Positions 6,868 through 15,165 are shown, counted from the first letter of the stretch. The stretch: DNA of 16,110 nucleotides from an uncultured Lachnospiraceae bacterium (GCA_905207905.1 CAJLNC010000060.1:1-16110); one strand, 5' to 3'. Translations and numbers: made by a program. Notes: generated by a model not told the origin, from the sequence alone.

Positions 6868-8262
6868 CTATATGATTCCGAACGCCTGAATCAGCAGCAC
6901 AAACAACAGAACAGGCGCCACTACCTTAGTCATCGCAATGTACAGCGTCTTTCTGCGAAATACCTCTCCGCCTCTCGTTACCTCATCAATCACAGTCTTA
7001 GGTTTTACCACCCAGCCAATGAGAATGCAGGTGAGCAGCGCAACCAGAGGCATCAGGCAGGCATTGCTGATATAATCCAGCAGATCCAGAATCTGTCCCA
7101 CCGTACCATTCGGAAGCGTCAGGTCAAAATACAGCAGGTTGTAGCCCAGACACACAATCACCCCTGCCAAAATTCCGTAAGCAGTCACTGCGATGGTGCT
7201 CTTTTTTCTGCTCCAGTGAAACTTGTCCATAATGCTGGACACCACTGCCTCCATGATGGACACCGAAGAGGTTACGGCAGCAAAACTTACCATCAAAAAG
7301 AACATGGCTCCGATCACCGTTCCCGCCGGGCCCATGGCCTCAAACACCTTGGGAAGGGAGACAAACATCAGCCCTGGGCCTGCGGACATTCCTTCCACAC
7401 CCATAAAGATAAACACAGCTGGAACAATCATCAGACCAGCCAGCACAGCTACCAGAGTATCAAAGATTTCTATGTGATTGATAGATTTAATCAGATTGGT
7501 TTCTTTTTTCGCATAGGATCCGTAGGCCACCATAATTCCCATGGCCACGCTGATAGAATAAAACAGCTGTCCCAGCGCATCAGTCAAAATCTGAAAAAAT
7601 CTGGAAAAAGTCATACCGGAAAAGTTGGGGATCAAATAGATCTTAAATCCCTCCCAACCGGTTCTGGTAACTCCGTTTGCATCTGTGTGATGCAGCGTAA
7701 GGGAAAACAGAGAAATCCCCATGATCAGAACCAGAAGAATCGGCATCAGGATCTTGCTATACTTCTCAATTCCCTGATTTACCCCATTGTATACCACATA
7801 AGCAGTCAGCAGCAGATACACTGCCATCCAGAAAATAGGCTGCCACAGTCCGGAGATATAGCCTGTAAAATAGCCGTCTGAAGCTGCCGCAGAACCCTGA
7901 CCGGTCAGAAATACTGTAAGATACTTCAGCACCCAGCCCCCGATTGAACAGTAATAGGGCAAAATCAATGCCGGTACCAGGCAGGCCATCACCCCCAGCC
8001 CCTTCCACTTGGGATGGATCTTTCCGTATGCAGTCAGTGGACTCTGTCTGGTTTTACGCCCAATGGCAATCTCCGTAGTCAGCAGCGCAAAGCCAAAGGT
8101 CAGAGCCAGCACAATGTAACAGAGGATGAATACCCCTCCCCCGTCCTTTGCCGCAAGATAGGGAAATCTCCAGATATTGCCCAGACCCACAGCACTTCCC
8201 GCTGCTGCCAGCACAAAACCCAGAGATCCCGTAAATTTACTTCTTTTACTCTTTTTTTCCAT
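6868..8262 (-). CDS. Sodium-dependent NSS-family amino acid transporter
   Basis: The 464-residue protein belongs to the neurotransmitter:sodium symporter family (LeuT, MhsT and TnaT relatives). The diagnostic first membrane helix GSAVGLGNIWRFPYLAAKDGGG is at about 22-44; its unwound centre forms the sodium and substrate sites. About 11-12 hydrophobic helices follow, including the FYSISVAMGIMVAYGSY stretch (about 234-250, helix 6 region) and the FAAVTSSVSIMEAV sodium-site segment (helix 8, about 328-340). The start is the ATG at 8262 with AGGAGA upstream; a frame open 31 codons further has no ribosome binding site and lacks homology to the family. The substrate is probably a neutral or aromatic amino acid. 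The gene has its own promoter and a palindromic operator upstream. No clear terminator follows it. Confidence 0.93.
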   Translation of the reverse strand: MEKKSKRSKFTGSLGFVLAAAGSAVGLGNIWRFPYLAAKDGGGVFILCYIVLALTFGFALLTTEIAIGRKTRQSPLTAYGKIHPKWKGLGVMACLVPALILPYYCSIGGWVLKYLTVFLTGQGSAAASDGYFTGYISGLWQPIFWMAVYLLLTAYVVYNGVNQGIEKYSKILMPILLVLIMGISLFSLTLHHTDANGVTRTGWEGFKIYLIPNFSGMTFSRFFQILTDALGQLFYSISVAMGIMVAYGSYAKKETNLIKSINHIEIFDTLVAVLAGLMIVPAVFIFMGVEGMSAGPGLMFVSLPKVFEAMGPAGTVIGAMFFLMVSFAAVTSSVSIMEAVVSSIMDKFHWSRKKSTIAVTAYGILAGVIVCLGYNLLYFDLTLPNGTVGQILDLLDYISNACLMPLVALLTCILIGWVVKPKTVIDEVTRGGEVFRRKTLYIAMTKVVAPVLLFVLLIQAFGII

Positions 8263-8353
8263 TTCTCTTCTCCTGTCAAAATCATTTCTGTCATAGTAAT
8301 CATTCTGGCGAAAAGGAGGTGTTTTTTTCCTGAACTCCCAAAATTTTCGTGAC

Positions 8354-8366
8354 ACTAGTTACTAGT
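8354..8366. promoter_or_regulatory. Palindromic operator ACTAGTTACTAGT at the transporter start point
   Basis: A perfect 13-bp palindrome (ACTAGT, T, ACTAGT) overlaps the last bases of the predicted -10 and the expected transcription start of the NSS transporter. Its half-sites equal those of the Escherichia coli TrpR operator (ACTAGTT/AACTAGT) but are one base closer together. A repressor site is likely by position; the identity of the repressor is inference. Confidence 0.45.
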
Positions 8367-8392
8367 ATAATAGGAAAAGAGATTTTCTTCAA
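8364..8392 (-). promoter_or_regulatory. Predicted sigma-A promoter of the NSS transporter
   Basis: On the minus strand TTGAAG (8387-8392) and TATACT (8364-8369) are separated by 17 bases. The predicted start near 8357 gives a leader of roughly 95 bases before the ATG at 8262. That leader contains a CACCTCCTTT sequence identical to the 16S rRNA anti-Shine-Dalgarno core (complement of 8312-8321). Confidence 0.6.
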
Positions 8393-8403
8393 GTATTATT
8401 TTG

Positions 8404-8579
8404 AGTAACAGTTCAGCCATAGCAAAGTACACAAAAATCTGAGTTCAAACTGGTTTAAAAACGAAGATATTTGTGTACTTTGTATATGGCGCTCTGCCAT
8501 AAGCGAGAATTTTAGCTGCGATAGCAGCGAAAATGGCTGTGAAACAGCCAATTCGAGCTGTTATGGCTGAACTGTTACT
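8404..8579. repeat. 176-bp multi-hairpin element with 18-bp terminal inverted repeats
   Basis: Perfect 18-bp inverted repeats end the element (8404-8421, AGTAACAGTTCAGCCATA; 8562-8579). Inside, three more hairpins lie side by side: 13-bp perfect arms CAAAGTACACAAA (8423-8435) with 8470-8482, extended by 4 bp after one mismatch; TATGGC/GCCATA (8485-8501); and a branch 8503-8558 holding GCTGC/GCAGC (8515-8528) and GGCTGT/ACAGCC (8535-8549). The fold is a multi-branch junction closed by a long stem. ATTTT occurs on both sides, offset by one base on the left, a weak hint of a target duplication. No reading frame fills it. It could be a MITE-like mobile element, a structured RNA, or a processing/termination element between nrdD and the transporter gene. 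Confidence 0.75.
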
Positions 8580-8605
8580 ATTTTTATAACCCTTCGGCAC
8601 CTGCC

Positions 8606-10738
8606 TTACATACTCTTACGCTCTGCAATCTCCGCCATCTTGGCTTCATTGAGTCTGGTATCTCCATGCACCCGGCTGTAGGACAGATAGCCGTTCATCC
8701 GGTCAATTTTCGTAAGGTTCCTGGAACCGCACACGGGACACACATCCATCTCCAGCTCCTGATGGCCGCAGTCATCACAGTAAGCCAGGGACAGATTGAC
8801 GCCTTCATAATATCCAAGCGCCATGGCTCTTCGGATCAGGCTCTTGATGGCCTCGATGTTGTAATCAATGGGATAGCGCACATACTGGATCTTTCCGCCA
8901 TTGCAAAGCTCCCAGAACCGCCCCTCCAGATCCTGCTTCTCAATGGGGGTAATGTCCTCTGTCACATGGCAGTGGAAACTGTTGCTCACGTATGGACGGT
9001 CAGACACATTCTCCACCAATCCATACTGCTTGCGGAACTGTTCCACCTGCAGGCCGCAGAGGCTCTCCGCCGGAGTTCCGTAGATCGCGTAGAGATTGCC
9101 ATCCTCCTCCTTAAATTTGGCAATTTTTTTGTTGATATATTCCAATACCTCCAGGGCAAAGGCGCCGTCCTCCGCGATGGATTTTCCATTGTACAATTCC
9201 TGGAGTTCATTAAGAGCCGTGATGCCAAAAGAGGCAGTGGCTGCCTTCAAAAGAGGCTTGATCTTATCCTTGGGTCTTAAATGACCACCATAGAAACCGC
9301 CCTCGCAGTAGGCCAGAGGATTGGTGGAAGCCCGCATCTCTCCCAGATAATCGTACGTTCGGATATGAAGCCTGCGGATCATCTCCAGATAGTAGTCCAG
9401 CACCTCATAAAAATCTGTGCTCTCTGCCCGGGACTTTGCCAGAATCATGGGCAGATGAAGACTTACGGCGCCGATATTAAATCTTCCCACAAACACCGGA
9501 ACATCCTTCTCGTCTGCCGGATTCATCCCTCCCCGCTCATACCAGGGACTTAAGAAAGCCCGGCAGCCCATGGGACTGATCACCTTACCGTACTTTTTGT
9601 ACATACTGGAAATATAGCCCTCACCGGTCATAGACAGCCAATCCGGATACATGGTCTTGGAGGAACACTCGATACCTGCCTCAAACACATCCTCACAGGA
9701 TTTCCCCGGTCCATGAAGATTCTCATCATATAAGAATACGATCTTCGGGAACAGTACCGGCTTCTTATTGCCCGGCTTTCCCTGTCCCTCTCTGTGAACC
9801 CGCAGCAAAGAAGTGGCGATCAGCTTCTCAAACTTGGTGGTGCCAAGCCCCAGCGTCACGGTCACAAAAGGATAATCTCCTCTGGAGGATCCTACGGTAT
9901 TTAACTTGTACTCAATCCCCTGCCATCCCTGGTCGCACTCCCGCTGCACCTTATCTTCTGCATAGCGCACAGCCTGCTCCTCGATTCCGGGCCAGGATGG
10001 ATCCACATATTTTTTAAATTCTTTCAGATACTTTTCATAACTCTTCTCAGCATACACACCCAGAATCTTATCTACCTCCGGCACCGTAAAACCGCCGTAC
10101 TGCTGAGCCGCTGTGCTTAAAATAATATCGCCCATCACGTCAAAGGCTGTATCCAGAGTCTTTGGCTCATTGTACCACACATTCCCCATCTCAAAGCCGC
10201 CCCGGAGCACAGAGGCCACATCAAAGAGACAGCAGTTCATGGTATCCAGTCTGGCCGACTGGTCATGAATATAAATATAGCCGTCCTTGCAGGCCTGAAG
10301 TTCATCCCGGTTCATAAAAAATTTCCGATACAATTCCTTATTCAGCTCGTTAAAGATCAGGCTCCTCTTGGTAGCCACCAGTGCGCTGTCTGTGTTGGCA
10401 TTGCTCTTATCGCCTATGTAGCGGATGGACTGGCTCTTCGTGTACACTTCATCCATCATATGAATGAAATCCAGCTTATAGTTCCGGTAATCCCGGTAAC
10501 TCTTAGCCACAGCCGGATTCACGGCCTCCAAAGCTCCCTCCACGATGTTATGCATCTCCTGGATGGTAATTCCCGGCTTTCCCATGGCCTCTGCTTTTTC
10601 TTTCGCAAACTCACAGATAAAATCCAGCTCCCGGGGCTTAAATTCATATAAAATACGGCCTGCGGATTTATTCACAGCTACAATGATTTTCTGGACATTG
10701 AACTCTTCCCTGGTTCCGTCTTTTTTGATCACATACAT
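8606..10738 (-). CDS. nrdD: Anaerobic (class III) ribonucleoside-triphosphate reductase
   Basis: The 710-residue glycyl radical enzyme reduces ribonucleoside triphosphates to deoxy forms under anoxia. An ATP-cone domain (about 1-90, MYVIKKDGTREEFNVQKI) is the allosteric activity site. Cys169/170 (MNCCLFD) and Cys392 (SPMGCRAF) fit the catalytic cysteines, the latter the thiyl-radical position. Near the C-terminus a zinc site is formed by Cys654, Cys657, Cys667 and Cys670, followed by the glycyl radical loop RMNGYLSY with Gly683. I start at the ATG at 10738, eight bases after GGAGG; a frame open five codons further would begin with TTG and overlap that site. The activase gene nrdG, normally adjacent, is not in the window, so it must lie elsewhere. 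The promoter holds a candidate NrdR box. Confidence 0.96.
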   Translation of the reverse strand: MYVIKKDGTREEFNVQKIIVAVNKSAGRILYEFKPRELDFICEFAKEKAEAMGKPGITIQEMHNIVEGALEAVNPAVAKSYRDYRNYKLDFIHMMDEVYTKSQSIRYIGDKSNANTDSALVATKRSLIFNELNKELYRKFFMNRDELQACKDGYIYIHDQSARLDTMNCCLFDVASVLRGGFEMGNVWYNEPKTLDTAFDVMGDIILSTAAQQYGGFTVPEVDKILGVYAEKSYEKYLKEFKKYVDPSWPGIEEQAVRYAEDKVQRECDQGWQGIEYKLNTVGSSRGDYPFVTVTLGLGTTKFEKLIATSLLRVHREGQGKPGNKKPVLFPKIVFLYDENLHGPGKSCEDVFEAGIECSSKTMYPDWLSMTGEGYISSMYKKYGKVISPMGCRAFLSPWYERGGMNPADEKDVPVFVGRFNIGAVSLHLPMILAKSRAESTDFYEVLDYYLEMIRRLHIRTYDYLGEMRASTNPLAYCEGGFYGGHLRPKDKIKPLLKAATASFGITALNELQELYNGKSIAEDGAFALEVLEYINKKIAKFKEEDGNLYAIYGTPAESLCGLQVEQFRKQYGLVENVSDRPYVSNSFHCHVTEDITPIEKQDLEGRFWELCNGGKIQYVRYPIDYNIEAIKSLIRRAMALGYYEGVNLSLAYCDDCGHQELEMDVCPVCGSRNLTKIDRMNGYLSYSRVHGDTRLNEAKMAEIAERKSM

Positions 10739-10758
10739 AAAAACGTCCTCCAAACGAT

Positions 10759-10786
10759 CTTATACATACAATATCTGGTATGTAAA
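10759..10786 (-). promoter_or_regulatory. Predicted nrdD promoter
   Basis: On the minus strand TTTACA (10781-10786) and TATAAG (10759-10764) are spaced by 16 bases. The start point would be near 10752, giving a very short leader whose first bases include the GGAGG ribosome binding site. Confidence 0.45.
10766..10781. promoter_or_regulatory. Candidate NrdR box in the nrdD promoter
   Basis: ATACAATATCTGGTAT matches the 16-bp NrdR consensus (aCACWATATMTWGTGt) at about 13 positions and lies between the predicted -35 and -10. It is embedded in a wider dyad, TACATAC-N8-GTATGTA (10763-10784). NrdR boxes usually come in pairs; I did not find a second convincing copy. Confidence 0.45.
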
Positions 10787-10792
10787 ACAAAA

Positions 10793-10833
10793 ATATACTT
10801 GAATTCAGCACTAAATGCTGAACTCAAGTATAT
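10793..10833 (-). terminator. Terminator of the dap/cell-wall cluster
   Basis: A 10-bp stem (10793-10802 with 10824-10833), one mismatch, and a further 7-bp stem (TTCAGCA with TGCTGAA) enclose a 5-nt loop. On the minus strand it runs directly into TTTTTGTTTTAC, a standard intrinsic terminator placed 33 bases after the lipoprotein gene and just ahead of the nrdD promoter. Confidence 0.88.
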
Positions 10834-10865
10834 CCTACTTGTCCCTGTTTGTAAAGGACTATTTT

Positions 10866-12194
10866 CTATCGGTTCTCATCCAAAATCCCGGCCACGTTAA
10901 AGAAGCCGGTAAAATAATCTGGAGCATTTAACAGAGTATATCCGTCCACAAATCGTCTGGTCTGGTAAAGATATCCGTCCCTTACCTCCCGGTAATCCTG
11001 ATTCCCCCAGAGGCTGCAAAGGTACACCAGCCCTTCATCCAGCAGATACTCCAGCTGATCGCTGGGTTCCTCAGGAAAAGCGCCGTAGGGCATAAACATA
11101 ATGTCCGCCTTGCCTACCAGAGGGCTGATTTCCTCCATCCAGCTGTCAATCTCTTCCTGAAAAGTCTCCAGACTCATGCTGGCTGCATCCATCTTGGAGT
11201 GGGAATATCCGGCGCAGGCAATGCTCCATCCATTCTCCTTCATGGTATCCGCAATGGTTTTTACCGTAGTACGGTTTTCCTCATAATCTGCTATGGCCGT
11301 GTCCGCCACCGGGTAACCAAACACACCGTTGGAACCGGACACGGACACAATTCCCTTCGCACCCTTAAAGGAAAAATCCGGATGCTCCTCTACAAAGGCG
11401 TCCAGAATGGGAACGAAATCATAGTCTCCCGCCAAATCATGGCCTTCCTCATCCGTATAGAGCGCTTTCACCTTTCCTTCCTCATCCAAAGTCAGTTTGG
11501 TCGCAATGCCGTCTCCGTTTTTGATGCCTCCATAATTCAAATTATCCTGGGAAAGGATCAAAGGCTTTTTGCCCTTGGGCAACCGCAGCTCCTTTGTCTC
11601 CATAGTGGTGACCGCCCGGCCGGAATCTGTCTCCAGCCCTGCAATCTGATGGATATCAATCAAAATATAGCCATCCTCATAAAGGCTCTCCAGAATCTTT
11701 TTAAATTCGCTGGTGGTCACCATGGCTCCGGAGTAAGTATAAGACATCTCATCCCCGTCAAAAGCCCGCATGGTATCCTCGATCAGTCCCGGAAAGCAAA
11801 GATGGGGAATATCCCCTTCAAAGACTGTCATATTCTTCTGCCCTTCCTGACAGTCTGCAATAGCGGCAACCACCCGCTCATCCTCTGCCTCTTCTCCGGA
11901 AATCCCCTCCAGGATCCCCAGCGCCTCCTCATACCAGTAGCCGCCAGCCAGCTGCTCTGCCTGATCTAACTTCTCCTGAAGAGCCTGGGCCTTAGCATCC
12001 TCCGACTCCTTCTGCTCCCGCTCCACCTTCATCTGAGGCGTCTCCACGGGCTCATTGTTTTCATACTTGCCCAGGGTACCGATACTCTCTGCGATCTGAT
12101 AATTAATGGTACTTCTGCTGCAGCCTGCCAAAAGGGCAATACTGCCCAAAAGCCCTGCCAAGATCCCTGCTCTCTTTATTTTTTTTAACTTCAT
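10866..12194 (-). CDS. Lipoprotein with polysaccharide-deacetylase-like domain
   Basis: The 442-residue protein begins with a lipoprotein signal peptide, lipobox LLAGC with Cys25, so it should be anchored outside the membrane. A charged, probably coiled segment (about 50-115) precedes a region resembling polysaccharide deacetylases of the NodB fold: EFKKILESLYEDGYILI (163-179), the strand LILSQDNLNY (212-221) where the family has its (S/T)xDD motif, HPDFSFKGAKGIVSV (271-285), GYSHSKMD (329-336) where the HxxxH motif belongs, and MPYGAF (368-373), the usual PxG motif. Asp217 is kept but the metal aspartate position is Asn218, and the second motif histidine is missing, so catalysis is uncertain. 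The ATG at 12194 has GGAG upstream and starts the signal peptide. The gene follows the lysozyme-like gene by 67 bases and ends at a terminator. Family membership is a fair inference; function is unknown. Confidence 0.7.
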   Translation of the reverse strand: MKLKKIKRAGILAGLLGSIALLAGCSRSTINYQIAESIGTLGKYENNEPVETPQMKVEREQKESEDAKAQALQEKLDQAEQLAGGYWYEEALGILEGISGEEAEDERVVAAIADCQEGQKNMTVFEGDIPHLCFPGLIEDTMRAFDGDEMSYTYSGAMVTTSEFKKILESLYEDGYILIDIHQIAGLETDSGRAVTTMETKELRLPKGKKPLILSQDNLNYGGIKNGDGIATKLTLDEEGKVKALYTDEEGHDLAGDYDFVPILDAFVEEHPDFSFKGAKGIVSVSGSNGVFGYPVADTAIADYEENRTTVKTIADTMKENGWSIACAGYSHSKMDAASMSLETFQEEIDSWMEEISPLVGKADIMFMPYGAFPEEPSDQLEYLLDEGLVYLCSLWGNQDYREVRDGYLYQTRRFVDGYTLLNAPDYFTGFFNVAGILDENR

Positions 12195-12261
12195 GAATCC
12201 GCTCCAAACCTGTCTCTGCCCTGCGCCTGCTGTATAAAAACTTCCGGCTGCCGACAAACCT

Positions 12262-13821
12262 TTACTTTTTTACTTTTATGCTCCTTACGCTGCTCCAGCT
12301 GCTATACAGCCTTTCCCCTTCTGCCATACAGTAGCTTCTCATGCGGAAATAATAAGTTTTTCCCTTTTTTAACTGCTTGACTCGCAGGGTAGCCGCTTTC
12401 CCGGAGGGGATGAAAACTTTCTTCACTCCGCTGGAAAATTTCTGGTTGGTAGAATACTGAATCTCAAATCCGTTTAACTTTGTCTCTTTTTTCCAGCGCA
12501 GCACTACATTTCCCTTGCTGGGATTCGAGATCCCTGTCACCGTAGGCTTAGCCGGTGCAATGGTGACCTTAATGGTTCTGGAGGCTGCCTTATAATTTTT
12601 CGTAGCTCCTGCCTGAATCGTGATTTTTGTGACTCCGGGACCTCTCAGATAAAGTTTTCCACCTTTCACCCCTGCCACCTTGGGATTTTCCACAAGATAC
12701 GTGAGCTTTCCCTTACCGCTGGCAGACACTTTCAGTGCTTTGGCCGGAGTGTAGCGCACCGTCTTTATAGAAGAAGCCTGAATCTTCTGAGCTGCTTTGT
12801 GAATCTTAAAGGTCAGCTTTTGCGTACCGGTATACGCTCCTTTTCCGGTGATCTGCACCTGAGCCGTCCCTGCGTTCACATTATTTTTATAAACCACCTG
12901 ATAGTGAGTGTTCTGCTTTAAGGCCTTATTCTTATACTTTACCGTCACCCTTGGCATCTGCTGCTTGCCATTGTAGGTACAGACCTTCCCGGCAATGGTG
13001 ATTTTGCAGTCTTCATCTCCCAAAGAGGGCATTCTTTTCTTGGATACAATATTAGACTTTTTATCCGGTTTCCCTTTGGAATTTAAAGGCTGTATGTAAT
13101 AATAATAAGTCTTTCCCACCACCGCAGTGCTGTCCTGATACTGACGCTTTGCCCCTGCTTTTATTTTGGCGATTGTCTTAAAGCCGGATGTGGAACTGGT
13201 ACTGCGGCGCACCACATATCCATACTTGCTGTTTCCATTCCAGGTAAGCTTCAGTCCCTGGCCTTCCTCCTGGGAAACCGTCAGATACGTCTTAGAAGCT
13301 CCCAGAGCAGGCCAGTACGTATTCTTCGCCACATTTCCCCGATACACAGAAGTGCTGTGGGTATTGGCGGGACGCTCAAAGTAATAGCACCAGTAATAAC
13401 CCGCATCGTAGGCACCGGAAGCTGTATTGCTTACCGATTTCATATAATGTTGGACAGATGGGAAATAAGCTTTCAGCTCATAATCCAAAAATGCCAGCTG
13501 TCCATTGAGAGAAGAAGCGCTGTATCCATGGCTTGCACACCAGGAGAACAGCCGGTTCTTCCTTACTCCCAGCCACTGGCAGATCCCGTAGGATCCGCCT
13601 GGGCCGTAAATATCCGCAATGAAACCGGATTCATTTTTAATGTTGCTCATAACACCGCAGGCAGCGGCAGGATTGAAATCCATCTTATCCGTCAGGTAGT
13701 TAAAGACTGTAGTCTCGTTGGCCGTCGCCCCTTGGGATAAAGTCCCTGGAAACAATAAAAACAACAGCAACGCTGTCAATACCAGAAGTTTCTTCCCACA
13801 GCAGCCTTCTGATTTCCTCAT
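12262..13821 (-). CDS. Secreted lysozyme-like protein with fibronectin III and Ig-like domains
   Basis: The 519-residue protein starts with a signal peptide (hydrophobic core KLLVLTALLLFLLFPGTLS, cut near residue 33). Residues 36-170 resemble the phage tail-type lysozyme family: NYLTDKMDFNPAAACGVMSNIKNESGF, here in part, with Glu64 as likely catalytic acid, then YGPGGSYGICQWLGVRKNRL. Next come a fibronectin III-like domain (about 178-262), an MBG/YDG-like repeat (about 271-341, ending NAGTAQVQITGKGAYTGTQK), an Ig-like beta domain (about 345-422) and a second fibronectin III domain (about 425-519). It is thus an exported peptidoglycan hydrolase with wall- or sugar-binding modules. GGAGG lies six bases before the ATG at 13821; a GTG two codons earlier would abut that site. 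It follows dapL by 41 bases, suggesting co-transcription. No sortase motif is present. Confidence 0.85.
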   Translation of the reverse strand: MRKSEGCCGKKLLVLTALLLFLLFPGTLSQGATANETTVFNYLTDKMDFNPAAACGVMSNIKNESGFIADIYGPGGSYGICQWLGVRKNRLFSWCASHGYSASSLNGQLAFLDYELKAYFPSVQHYMKSVSNTASGAYDAGYYWCYYFERPANTHSTSVYRGNVAKNTYWPALGASKTYLTVSQEEGQGLKLTWNGNSKYGYVVRRSTSSTSGFKTIAKIKAGAKRQYQDSTAVVGKTYYYYIQPLNSKGKPDKKSNIVSKKRMPSLGDEDCKITIAGKVCTYNGKQQMPRVTVKYKNKALKQNTHYQVVYKNNVNAGTAQVQITGKGAYTGTQKLTFKIHKAAQKIQASSIKTVRYTPAKALKVSASGKGKLTYLVENPKVAGVKGGKLYLRGPGVTKITIQAGATKNYKAASRTIKVTIAPAKPTVTGISNPSKGNVVLRWKKETKLNGFEIQYSTNQKFSSGVKKVFIPSGKAATLRVKQLKKGKTYYFRMRSYCMAEGERLYSSWSSVRSIKVKK

Positions 13822-13862
13822 AATCACCCTCCGTACAGTTTTTCACGTTCTCTTCCCTGAAT

Positions 13863-15077
13863 TTACAGTTTTCTGATTCGCTCCAGCGCTGCAACGGTAT
13901 TTTCATAGGTACCGAAACCAGTAAGGCGAAAATACCCTTCTCCGCTGGGGCCAAAGCCTGATCCAGGAGTTCCCACCACATTGGCATGCTCCAGCAAATA
14001 GTCAAAAAATTCCCAGGAATTCATCTTCTCCGGTGTTTTCAGCCAAACGTAGGGAGAATTTACGCCGCCGGAAACCGTATAGCCTGCCTCCTTAAGCCCC
14101 TGTACAATCGTTCGGGCATTATTCATATAATAAGCTACCTGCTGCTTCACCTGAGCCTTCCCGGCCTCCGAGTAAACCGCCTCCCCTGCTTTCTGCTGAA
14201 TGTAAGGCGCCCCATTGTACTTGGTTCCGTGACGTCTTGCCCACAGAGCGTGAAGCATCACATCGCCCGCCTTCAGATCCTTCGGAATCACCGTAAAGCC
14301 CAGACGGGTTCCGGTAAAACCTGCATTCTTGGAGAAAGATCTCAGCTCAATGGCACAAGTTCTTGCGCCCTCACACTCAAAAATGGAATGTGGGATGTTA
14401 TCCTCACAGATATAAGCCTCATAGGCTGCATCGTAGATAATCACAGCGCCCACCTTATTGGCATAATCCACCCACACCTGAAGCTCATCCTTTGTAATTG
14501 CTGCGCCGGTGGGGTTGTTGGGGAAACACAAATAGATCAGATCCGGTGTCTCCTTAGGAAGCTCCGGCGCAAAGTTGTTCTCTGCTATGCAGGGCATATA
14601 GATCACATCGCTCCACATCTCAGTTTTTGGATCATAAGTTCCCGTTCTTCCTGCCATCACGTTCGTATCCACATACACCGGATACACCGGGTCGCACACG
14701 GCAATCCGATTGTCCGGCCCGAAAATCTCCTGAATATTCCCGGAATCACACTTAGCGCCGTCGGAAATAAAGATCTCATCAGCCTGAATATCACAGCCTC
14801 TGTCCTGGAAATCATTTTTGGCAATGGCGCTGCGCAGAAATTCGTAGCCCAGATCCGGTGCATAGCCATGGAAAGTCTCTGCCCTTCCCATCTCGTCCAC
14901 CGCTTTGTGGAGAGCTTCGATAATAGCCGGAGCCAGAGGCTGCGTCACATCGCCGATACCCAGACGAATTATGGACTTTTCCGGGTTTGCGCCCTGATAA
15001 GCTGCCACTTTTTTGGCAATGGTGGAAAACAGATAGCTTCCCTGCAGCTTTAAATAGTTTTCATTGATCTTAAACAT
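13863..15077 (-). CDS. dapL: LL-diaminopimelate aminotransferase
   Basis: The 404-residue PLP enzyme converts tetrahydrodipicolinate directly to LL-2,6-diaminopimelate using glutamate, bypassing the succinyl and acetyl routes of lysine synthesis. It opens with the DapL-type [20 protein letters not shown]. Class I/II aminotransferase landmarks are visible: [10 protein letters not shown] (39-48), [10 protein letters not shown] (105-114, phosphate-binding region), FPNNPTGA (185-192), YDAAYE (215-220) with the PLP aspartate, and [15 protein letters not shown] with the PLP lysine Lys250. The length fits the family (about 400-410). The ATG at 15077 has GGGAGA seven bases upstream; a frame open 39 codons further would overlap dapF and lacks family sequence. 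It follows dapF by 88 bases, so substrate and product are handled by adjacent genes. Confidence 0.96.
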   Translation of the reverse strand: MFKINENYLKLQGSYLFSTIAKKVAAYQGANPEKSIIRLGIGDVTQPLAPAIIEALHKAVDEMGRAETFHGYAPDLGYEFLRSAIAKNDFQDRGCDIQADEIFISDGAKCDSGNIQEIFGPDNRIAVCDPVYPVYVDTNVMAGRTGTYDPKTEMWSDVIYMPCIAENNFAPELPKETPDLIYLCFPNNPTGAAITKDELQVWVDYANKVGAVIIYDAAYEAYICEDNIPHSIFECEGARTCAIELRSFSKNAGFTGTRLGFTVIPKDLKAGDVMLHALWARRHGTKYNGAPYIQQKAGEAVYSEAGKAQVKQQVAYYMNNARTIVQGLKEAGYTVSGGVNSPYVWLKTPEKMNSWEFFDYLLEHANVVGTPGSGFGPSGEGYFRLTGFGTYENTVAALERIRKL

Positions 15078-15165
15078 ACTGATTCTCCCTTTCTGTTTCA
15101 TCTCTGCGTTTGCATTAATCTTAGCATCCGTGTTTCCCGATGTACACGGCTGCCAGTATCTTTGT

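Noticed and set aside
6751..7881. Long plus-strand open frame opposite the NSS transporter
   Set aside because: It is antisense to a clearly conserved membrane protein, its translation is low-complexity His/Gln/Ser-rich, and no ribosome binding site precedes it.
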